A stretch of 64,000 nucleotides of DNA from Schizochytrium sp. CCTCC M209059 (Eukaryota > Sar > Bigyra > Thraustochytrida > Thraustochytriidae): positions 124,504 through 188,503 of the forward strand of contig KN805427.1 of the NCBI GenBank assembly GCA_000818945.1, written 5' to 3'. The notes under the pieces were generated by a model. That model saw nothing but the letters and a program-made list of their open reading frames with translations, had not been told where the DNA came from and searched no databases. This document shows positions 1-8,339 of the stretch, in pieces (position 1 is the stretch's first letter; the number at the start of each line of letters is the position of its first letter). The position numbers were made by a program, and so were the translations under genes.

Positions 1-1525
1 AAAATTGGGACCGGCACGCGTGTACGCGTCAAACGACTTGTATACGCTAGACGCGGGATGAACGTGCTATTATATCCACGTCCGAAAACTTAGATTCTTG
101 ATGGAGTACTCTTCGCGTCCTTGCACGCGGGGAGGCGGGAGCAGTCTTGCTTACTTACCCCTCGGTCTCCGTCGCGTAGCGAAGGCTCGCGGTGGCTCGC
201 TTTCGTGTGCACCCGAAAAGCGGTGGCTGCGCAAGAAAGAGAGGATTCAGAGATTCTTGATGAGTGTCTCTCTCTTCGAATTGAATTCTCTCCGGCGCCG
301 ACGGCCGGCTCAGCGCGCGCGGGCAGACGGGCGTCCCCGTCGCCTGCACGCGGCTGGGCTGCCGGCGCTCACGCAGCTGTCTAGATGCGCAGAAGGAGCG
401 GAGTCTCAGATGCTGCTGTCAGATTAGTCGGTGTTCATGGAGTGAATTAGGTGATTGATTTATCTGATCTAGAGGAGGAGTTTTCTCTCTCTTTCCTCAT
501 AGAGGCTGTGACAAAGGCCAGGACTATACCCTCCGCCTTGATGAGGCTTGGACACCTATCTTTCATGGGCGCAGTCAGGACTCGGGAGTCCAGCAGCTTA
601 TTTGCCTCTGCATTCGACCAGGGAGATGTGCTCAACAACTTGCGGTGATTGCGTGCGCTGGAATCTTTCACTGCACGTTTGCCTGTTGTGCGAATCAGTT
701 GTCGTTGCTTTTATTTTGTGGTCTTGTGATTTGCGCTTATTGATATTTGTGCTGATTTCTGCGAGAGAGCGGACGGGCATATTGATTCCCTCGGTTCTTT
801 AACGGCTGGACTTCGAGATGATCACGAAGTCGTTGTATTGGGATTTCCCCGCTTGGTTAGGTTCTGGTAGGTGATCGAGTCGCGAAAATGCTGATATCAG
901 TGATCAGTACAAGCGAAAAAACCATCTACATTCTCTCATATAGCGTGTTGTCGGTGGGTGAGCATGTAATGTGGAGAAAGAAGTAAGTTTTATCTTCAGG
1001 ATGAGGCGCTTTTTGGGAATGATTGCTCAGACAACAATTCTGAATACCTCTTCATCCCCTGCCTTGTCTTATCCAATTCAAGAATCTCCTCGGGTTCTTT
1101 TTCTCTTATGCGGCAAAGAGTTGCTGGTCAGCTTTGAGCGTTTTAAGCCACCTTTGTATTGTGTGCGTGTAAAGGATCCCTCGGCAAGTTCGCAATACAT
1201 CGTCCCGTCGTCCATTTACTGTCATTTTAAATCAAGCTTTCGCTTTGACAAGAATATGGAAAGACCGGCTTGATACATAGGAAAACTCAGGCAGACTCTT
1301 TGCTACTTAAAAGCTGGCCTATTAATGGATGGGGGCATCTGACTTTAAACAACCTTGTATGTACTCTAGTCTTCGTTGACAAGTACTACTTGTATTGTTT
1401 TTTCCATCACCTCCACTGTGATCAAGAGCATCTAAATAGCTTGCTAACTTTGCGCAAGGTCTGTTGGACGGTATTTTTGCTCCGTGTCGACATTTGTCAT
1501 ATTTTGTTGCTACAGATATAACTAT
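1..1525. other. Left-edge intergenic segment, no gene recognised
   Basis: No frame here starts with ATG and resembles a known protein, and the longer open frames start at GTG or TTG, which I do not accept in a eukaryote. The first ~430 bases are GC-rich like the rest of the window. About 430-1525 is visibly richer in A and T and lies downstream of the RING/PHD gene, which ends at 1526 on the minus strand. It probably holds that gene's 3' UTR plus spacer, and possibly the edge of a neighbouring gene. Confidence 0.5.
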
Positions 1526-3421
1526 CTATACATCCCAAGCGACGAACTGGATGATGCGTTTCATGTTGAGACTTACTTGGTCTAAAGACTTGCCCAAGAT
1601 GGACGCCACGAAAACTTGAGGATCTTTGCGCTCATCAATATCAAAAACAGACGAGCGTACGGCAATAACAGCTTCAAATGCGTCGCGATGAGCACCATCG
1701 TTCATAAATTCTTTCAAAGCCAATTCGCGAACCTTGGCCCTTTTCGATGAGTTCAGCTTTGCAACGTTTTGGACATCACGCGCAATCACGGCATCAAGCG
1801 CAGCTGAGACTGCAGCGTGAACAATCCTTGAGCGAGACGAGGCTGAATGGGCACGTTCCTCTCGAGGCGGCGCCGAGGTCTCAACATGTGCGGAAGATGA
1901 TGATGACGAGGAAGAAGACCCGGATGGCGCTGTCACGGACGAAGCGTGGAGACTGACGCGCGGACGCTTCGAGACATCTTCACAGGCCGGGACTTCTTCC
2001 TTGCCATTGCCATACAAGAGTAAACGCTTGGTGTCACGGGCAGACCAATCTCGGGAGCTTAGCGTCTTCATTGTGGAGGGCAAGGAGGCCTGCGTGCGGT
2101 CAAGTTCGCCTGCAGCGTTACCATACGCACGCTTGACTCGAGATTGTCGACCACTGCTTTGCTCGCGTGCGCGGGACAAAGCTCGAATGTGATTCACGAG
2201 AATTGCCGGGAGTTGAGGACGCTGCGTCAGAGATTGCGTGGCCAGGCGTTGAATTTTGCCCAGGATCCCATCCTCCAGATGACGACTGCGAGGAGAATTC
2301 TCTTCCTCTGGCGCATTCATGCAGCGTACGAGTGCTGCACCGACCTTCGATTGCTTTGCAAGGCGAAAGTCAACGTGATCAAAAATTGCAGTGAGCTGCG
2401 TGAGAATGGCGATGCGAATCGCCTCTTCCCCAGTGCTGGCGCCAGGGCGAACCCAGCGGCCGAGCGCTTGAAGGAGGTCGACGCGAAGTGCGAACTGGAC
2501 ACCGCGATTTCGGATGTGTTGGAGTTGCAACACGACCCGTCCGAGCCGCTCCCGACGAGCGTCAACGGCGCCACTTCCCGGATCGTCCAGCTGAGCGCCT
2601 TCTGACACGAAAGAGACGAGCCTCATCACCCAATCCCGGGTGATTGTATATGGCATGGAGAGACCAGCGCACGCAGGACATGTCCATTCGCCGTCTGGAA
2701 CCGATTCCATACCAAGGCAGCCGGCGTGACAAGCCCGCTCGCACACTGACGTATCGTCTCCACAGAGCATGAGCGTTTCGTCATTTCCAGGTGTACCGCA
2801 CATGAAGCAAAGCACATGCGCGTATGGGTCATAAAAATCTGCGGGTAGGCCCGATGCTCTGTCATCTCGAACCGACTCTTCCTTTTTGCGTGCAAAACTC
2901 TCAAAGCATTGTTTGCTTGGATTCCACAATTTCGTAACAGGAATCCTGCAAAACGGACAGCGGTCGTTTGTTCCACTAGTAATCCAGGCGAGGAGACACT
3001 CATAGTGAAATGGGTGGTCGCAGGATTGGGGTTTAGAGACTTTCGTCTCGTCTAACATTTCATCGCAACAAATGGCACAAGTTGCCGCATCCGTATCATC
3101 ATCGACGCCGTCTTTGTTGTCAGGAGACTTTTCCTCTGTGGGTTTCTGTTCTTGCTGCTCCTTTTTAATTACCTCTTCGTTGTCTACAGGCTGTGGAGCT
3201 TGTTTGATTGCGCCCGGTGAGGAGCTGGTACCGGGCTCTTGTTTGATCACATTTTGCTCTTGTCTTCTTTCGACGTCCAGTGCGGACTTGACATTCTCCA
3301 CATTCTCTTGTTTGATCGAGGCGACTCCGCTGGACGTAGGCTGTCCTCTGCGCCTGCTTCCGCTTCTGCGCGGTCCGTCTGCACAAGGAGCGTTCTCGGA
3401 AAGCTCTTGCTCTTCGTTCAT
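1526..3421 (-). CDS. RING-H2 and PHD finger protein, putative chromatin-associated E3 ubiquitin ligase
   Basis: This 631-residue protein starts at an ATG (minus strand, 3421). Residues ~115-158 form a RING-H2 finger with ligands C115, C118, C134, H136, H139, C142, C155 and C158. Residues ~205-251 form a PHD finger with C205, C208, C220, C227, H232, C235, C248 and C251. RING fingers recruit E2 ubiquitin-conjugating enzymes and PHD fingers usually read histone H3 tails, so the tandem suggests a nuclear ubiquitin ligase; PHRF1-type proteins have the same order. The N-terminal ~110 residues are charged and contain three sumoylation-type sites (I/V-K-x-E) at K37, K60 and K86. A serine run lies near 500-512. 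The C-terminal ~100 residues look helical and are not recognised. The gene is divergent from the microprotein/Sec6 unit. The domain call is firm; substrate and orthology are not. Confidence 0.88.
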   Translation of the reverse strand: MNEEQELSENAPCADGPRRSGSRRRGQPTSSGVASIKQENVENVKSALDVERRQEQNVIKQEPGTSSSPGAIKQAPQPVDNEEVIKKEQQEQKPTEEKSPDNKDGVDDDTDAATCAICCDEMLDETKVSKPQSCDHPFHYECLLAWITSGTNDRCPFCRIPVTKLWNPSKQCFESFARKKEESVRDDRASGLPADFYDPYAHVLCFMCGTPGNDETLMLCGDDTSVCERACHAGCLGMESVPDGEWTCPACAGLSMPYTITRDWVMRLVSFVSEGAQLDDPGSGAVDARRERLGRVVLQLQHIRNRGVQFALRVDLLQALGRWVRPGASTGEEAIRIAILTQLTAIFDHVDFRLAKQSKVGAALVRCMNAPEEENSPRSRHLEDGILGKIQRLATQSLTQRPQLPAILVNHIRALSRAREQSSGRQSRVKRAYGNAAGELDRTQASLPSTMKTLSSRDWSARDTKRLLLYGNGKEEVPACEDVSKRPRVSLHASSVTAPSGSSSSSSSSSAHVETSAPPREERAHSASSRSRIVHAAVSAALDAVIARDVQNVAKLNSSKRAKVRELALKEFMNDGAHRDAFEAVIAVRSSVFDIDERKDPQVFVASILGKSLDQVSLNMKRIIQFVAWDV

Positions 3422-4672
3422 GAGGGCCGGTCGGGGCTCTTTCTCCTCGTCTATTTTTGGTCTTGCTAACTAGCCCTCGGTTCAGCCAGGGCTGTCGCGG
3501 TCAATCGCTTCGCCGCTAGGGGACGAAGAGCAAGCGATGGCGAGCGACACCGACCACTCGATCGACGCTTTCTGCTGAGCTGGGCACTGCGCGAAAGCGC
3601 CAAGGCTCCTCGCTGTCGCTCGCAGTCGCCGCCCGTCCCCTCCGTTGTTTCTGGTCTGCTGCTCCCCTTCTCCTGTGTATGTATGGATGGTATAAGCAAG
3701 AACCTGAGGCGTCCGCCGCAAGTGGGCGTGAATGCGTGAGTGAGGTGAGCTCGTCCACGCTTCACGGCACATCGGATCGACCGACGAGAGAAAGGAAACT
3801 TAAGTTCGTGGCTTGTCGAACTGGTATAGAAAAGACAAAGAAGTCGAGCCAGCTATTTGGTTTGGCTTGTCGAGCAACTTGGTGTTTCTCAAGAGTCTCA
3901 AGGACATTCTTTGATCCTGCATGATCAACCAAAAGATCACGTTCCACAGAATAGGCCAATCTAGAGATTGAATATATCCCTTTTCTGACGATACATTCCT
4001 GATTAGCAGCAAGTCTGTACAGTCTCTTCTGTATTCCATGCGCTCGCACTCGATCAAAGCTTATGTGATGAAAACAATTGTTGACGCGACGTTCGAATTG
4101 TTTGCAAATCGCCAGCAACCAGTTTCTCCACCATGATCGATCGCCCATCAAAGTAAGCGGGTCAAGCCTACAAACTTTGCGCTTTCCATTGCGGGCCATT
4201 TTCCACGGTCGATTGTGCATGCTTGTTTTCGCGCACCATGCCCTACCAGCACAGACAAACAATCACATCACGTCAGGAGCTTATCTTCTTCACATCGTCC
4301 GAACAAAGATCAAACTCGCGACAGGGACAGGCAGGCACGCAGCCGGCCAGCGCGGCAGCGAGGAGGCGAGGCGACGCTGGGCCGCCACAGACTTGCGTCC
4401 AGGTGAGCGAGCGAGAGGAATCACACGCGCGTGAGAGACAGAGAGAGAAGCTGCAAGGAGCTAGGAGCTAGGATCAAGGAACGACGAAGAGTGGGCCAGA
4501 AGAAGCGCCAGCCGAGCCAAACCGGCCTGCGAAGGCCTTGCCTTAGCTTGTTGTCTTGCCGTGCGCACGAGCGGGCATACGGGGGAGCGAGCGAGCAAGC
4601 GAACGTGGCCAAACCAGGCAGCGCGGCTAGTACCACCGCGACGCAGTCTCGTGAAGCTTCTTCAAAGGAGGC
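3422..4672. promoter_or_regulatory. Divergent intergenic/5' region between the RING-PHD gene and the Sec6 unit
   Basis: This 1.25-kb stretch separates two divergently transcribed units and must contain both promoters and 5' UTRs. I see no ATG-initiated frame with family resemblance; a 166-codon minus-strand frame near 3762-4262 begins at TTG and was rejected. A donor-like CCAG|GTGAGC at about 4399-4408 could mark a 5'-UTR intron on the plus strand, but I could not pair it confidently with an acceptor. No convincing TATA box was identified. Confidence 0.4.
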
Positions 4673-4864
4673 ATGCCTGAAGTGCTGGCTGCGACCCTGA
4701 TCGTGGTCTTCACGGCGCTTGGTTTTGGTGCCAACCTCCTCCTCGTCTGCGCACCACGCAGGGACGCAAAGGGCGCGGGCAAGTGGTCCGAATTGGACTC
4801 GGACGGATCCGCGACGGACGACCTTTTCGCGGATTACTACTACAGCAAGGTCGCAGACAGCTAG
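4673..4864 (+). CDS. 63-residue single-pass membrane microprotein frame directly upstream of Sec6
   Basis: This short frame begins at an ATG with a purine three bases upstream (GGC-ATG-C). It encodes one strongly hydrophobic helix at about residues 5-27, then a basic patch (RRDAK), then an acidic, Tyr-rich tail ending near YYYSKVADS. It ends at TAG (4862-4864); six bases later, in the same frame, the Sec6 ATG begins. It could be a real small integral membrane protein made from a dicistronic mRNA, a translated upstream frame that regulates Sec6, or, if the TAG is read through or is an error, an N-terminal membrane anchor on Sec6. I do not recognise a family. The composition (one clean transmembrane segment with a polar tail) looks more like a protein than a chance frame. 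Confidence 0.45.
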   Translation: MPEVLAATLIVVFTALGFGANLLLVCAPRRDAKGAGKWSELDSDGSATDDLFADYYYSKVADS

Positions 4865-4870
4865 GCTAAA

Positions 4871-5921
4871 ATGGTCCAGATGGCCGATGGCGAAGGTCCC
4901 TCGCGGCGATCCCTGCGCGAGTTTGCCGAACAGTTTGCGCTCACTGAGGTAGAAAACTACTTTAACACGCCAGCGCGTCTTGAGAATTTAGCAAGCGTGC
5001 GCGAAGACTATGAACGACGCCTCGTGGCCGTGGAGACCCAACTCGAGGCCGGGGTGCAGGCGCAATTGGACGAGATGCAGAATGCAGTTATGCTTTTGAA
5101 CATGGCCCGCGAGGAGATGGCAGCCGTCCGGGCGAAATTCGACAAGATCAACCGACGTAGCCAAGCGTGTACCAAAGCCGTGCACGACTTTGATCAAATC
5201 CTCAAGATTCGCAACGCTCGAACCAATGTGCGGGAAATTCTGCAACAGCTTGAAATCTATGACGCTGTGCCTCGACGCGTCGACGAGCTCCGCTCCCGAC
5301 TTGAAAAAGACGCGCGGAGTCTCAAGGGAGTCTTTTTGGAGTGGCTTCAGCTCAACGCCTGGCGTGAACGTATTCTTACCGACATCTCCGACAAGGTCAC
5401 CGAGGCCAGTCGCAAAGAACAAGATATCTCTTCACGTGTCGCCAACTGGGAAGAGCTCGACTCCTCGATTGCACACAACACCTACGGACAAAGCTCGCAA
5501 GCGCATGGGCAAATTCTCCAAGTTCTTGGCGACCACTTTCGCCGAGTCGAAGATCTTGGCAAGCGCATCTGGGACCTCGTCGCCGCGCGTCTATCAGACT
5601 TTTTCTACTTGGCTCAGTTCGATGAAGCGCCGGCGCTGATCGCTGCTGTCGAAATTGTGGAAAGAATTGATCTGTACAATGACCGCGAGCGCGCACGCCG
5701 TGCTGCTCTTGGAGAGGCCCCGGAAAAGCTCGAAATGCTCATTCCTCCGGGACAAAAGCGCAAAGACGCACTCGCGGCCCTCGAAAAGGCTATCGAGTCG
5801 CGGCTCGATCAATCCTTTCCGCGTCGTCTCTTGCCAGAACGCAAAGCTCCTTCACGCAAAAGCACCGCAGGGGCTCGCCCCGAAAGCGCCAGTGATACGG
5901 ACGGCGATGATGATGGGGACA

Positions 5922-5955
<34 letters not shown>

Positions 5956-7987
5956 TAATGATGAAGAAGAAGATGACGACGACGAAGATGATGACGACGA
6001 AAACGATGACGACGACGAGGAGGAGGAGGAGGATGAGGAGGAGGAAGATGATGACGAGAGTGGTGAGACCAAGGGCCCACTGCCAACCAAGATCCCAGAC
6101 TTTTTGCGCGCGGGTCAGGACCTCATCATGGACCTGAACATCGTATCTGAAGAAATTGTCAAATGCTTTCCAGATACATACGGCATCATCGGGCTTTATC
6201 GATGGGTAGCCGAGCGTCGCATGATTACTCTCTTGCAGCCAGTGTGGGGCTCGCCGCGAGTGACCCCGGGCGAAAAGCTCCAGCTCGTGGGATTTTTAGA
6301 TCATTACCTCAGTGTCGTCGACACTCTTGACCGCGCAGGCGCGGACGCCGGGGACCTCGGCCTAGCCGGTGGACTCGAAGGAACTAGTGGAGCGGCCCGC
6401 ACTGGGTATTCGAGCTTTGCGTCTGGCACGTCGGGTGGTGGCGCCGGAATCGGCAGCGGAAAGCTTGGCATTAATCATCATCAGTCGATGCGCTCGCTCA
6501 ACAGCGATGGACTGGGACCGGGTCCCAGCGCGGCCGGCGCTGGTGTTGGCGGCGGCGCGGATCTGGCGGCGGCAATGCGAGATGAACATCGGAGCGCCGC
6601 TGCTCTGCGTTCGCGTGAAATTCGCCGAGAGGCAGAAGGTATGATGTCGACTTATATCGCCGACGCGCTCCCTCGTTTGGAGCGTATGATGCACGCGATC
6701 CTAGACCAAAATGACGAGCCAACCGTTGGTCGCGGCGGCGCACTGCAGACAGCCATTCCAGAGGATCTCTTTAATATTCTCGCTCAGGAGCTCAGCGTGC
6801 TCCGAGCTCACGGCGTGACGGGGCCACACTTGGCGTCCTTTGTCCAGCGCGCCATTCTCGAAACCTTGCGCACGTACCAGGGCGTGCAAACAAACCGTCT
6901 CGCTGCAGGCAAGACTCCCGAGGTGGGCATCGAAGCCTGCTGCGCAATGATGAATGACTTTGAGCGCATGTACGACCTTTGCGACAAGGTTCTCATTCTC
7001 GAGGTGCGACAAGGCATGGATTTGAGCGATAGAGGCGCCGACAGTCTCTTGTCAGAGATTCAGCTAGAGCTCGACCGTGTTGCGGGTGGGTTTCTGCGGG
7101 CCATCGAGACCGCCACCGAGCGAACGATCGAGCTCGTATTTACCGAATTGCGAAACAGCGGGTCAGTAGAGAGTCTTTTTTCTCCAATTTGGGAATCTGG
7201 CGAGGCGCGCACGATGGATCGTTTCACTGCCACCTTTTTGGACTACCTTGAGGACCCGCAAGAGGGCTTCCGCATATGGCTTGCCTCGGAGCTCTTGTTT
7301 GGTCGCGTTGTGGCAACGGCCTTATCGCGTACGGTGCAAACGTACATTCTTCGACTCATGGGTCTTCGCACTGCATTTACAAATAAACAACTTGCCGTCG
7401 GGCGCTTGCGCGCAGACGCGCAAAGTCTGCAGAACTTCTTTTCGAACTACCTCGACGTGCTGCGGTTTGGAAAGATTCGTACGCAAGAGGCTTTGGAAGC
7501 AAAGATTGACGTGATTTGGCATTGCGCCAAAGTCATCGAGACCGAGGAAGTCGATTTCCCGCCAAAACACTTTGCCGATGTAGCGACGCATTTTGGGCCC
7601 TTTTCCAAGCAGGCGATTGCACGTTTGCTCTTTTTGCGGGGCGATCTTTCTGATGAGGTTCGGGCCACCTTTATCAGCGAGGTCGCAGACCATGATGTTG
7701 AAAGGGCCGCAAAGTTCGATCTCTCGTCGTTGCCTCCGACTCCGGAGCTCCTGCTCGACCGCCAGCCTGCTGCGACCAAGCTGGGGGCTAGCGAGACTGC
7801 TACTAACAAGAAAACAAAGACCAAGAAGGCTAAAAAGTCACTCTCGAAAACCGCCAAAGCACTTGTCAAGGGCCGGAGCAATCGCAAAAAGAAAAAGACA
7901 AAGACAAAGAAAAAAGGTGCTGCAGCCGGCGCCACGTCGTCCTCGGCGGCCATCGAAATGTCCCTTGACAGTTTCACCTCAAGCTAG
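4871..7987 (+). CDS. SEC6: Exocyst complex subunit Sec6 (EXOC3)
   Basis: Sec6 is a core subunit of the octameric exocyst, which tethers secretory vesicles to the plasma membrane before SNARE-mediated fusion. The 1,038-residue product begins with the family's N-terminal coiled-coil pattern (about residues 20-170) and carries Sec6 C-terminal helical signatures; near residues ~910-935 the LLFLRGDLS segment matches the conserved 'LRGDLS' of EXOC3. It is longer than animal or yeast Sec6 (roughly 750-800 residues). The excess comes from an almost pure Asp/Glu tract (~345-398), a Gly/Ala-rich insert (~496-570) and a Lys-rich tail (~977-1017). The frame is uninterrupted. The start is the first ATG after the in-frame TAG that ends the upstream microprotein. 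Orthology is well supported by whole-length resemblance; the effect of the insertions is unknown. Confidence 0.88.
5926..6060 (+). repeat. Coding GAC/GAG repeat (poly-Asp/Glu) in Sec6
   Basis: GAC, GAT and GAG codons run for ~135 bases and encode the acidic insertion of Sec6. The antisense strand reads as long Ser, Arg or His runs, which creates spurious frames. Confidence 0.85.
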
Positions 7988-8067
7988 ATTGTCGCCGTTG
8001 TGAATGTTTCCAGGCTGGGAAGTCACCCAACGCAAGGCAAGGTATTTTAGTTGTGGAAATAGACCTA

Positions 8068-8073
8068 AATAAA
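8068..8073 (+). terminator. Candidate poly(A) signal (AATAAA) for Sec6
   Basis: An AATAAA hexamer lies about 80 bp after the Sec6 stop codon in an A-rich context. A second one at 8157-8162 is an alternative. This is a position-based inference only. Confidence 0.4.
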
Positions 8074-8156
8074 AAAGAGATAAGGTCCCTGTGGGAAGAT
8101 ATGTTTGTTGCATGATGCAAAAGAGCAGACTAGGCCTACGTCACGTCAAATGTTAA

Positions 8157-8162
8157 AATAAA
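8157..8162 (+). terminator. Second candidate poly(A) signal (AATAAA) for Sec6
   Basis: A second canonical hexamer sits about 170 bp after the Sec6 stop, within the convergent spacer. Confidence 0.35.
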
Positions 8163-8339
8163 AAATGCAAGCCACGCCACACCAGACCAATTCGGACCAA
8201 ATTGAACTAGATAGAGCACCGTGAGAACATCAAGAGAGCAAGTTTGCTTACTCGTTTGAAAAAGAAAGTCTCGATCTCAGAAAAGCTCATGTCTTTTGTA
8301 AAATATTATTGTCAGTCAGCATCTGAAAGTCGTGCGATT

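Larger units (their letters stand above)
7988..8339. other. Convergent 3' intergenic region
   Basis: This 352-bp A/T-rich spacer separates the Sec6 stop (plus) from the FHA gene stop (minus). It should hold both 3' UTRs. Two AATAAA hexamers on the plus strand suit Sec6 polyadenylation. I see no TTTATT (AATAAA for the minus strand) close to the FHA stop. Confidence 0.6.

Noticed and set aside
3762..4262. 166-codon minus-strand frame
   Set aside because: Starts at TTG and has no homology signal; lies in the divergent promoter region.
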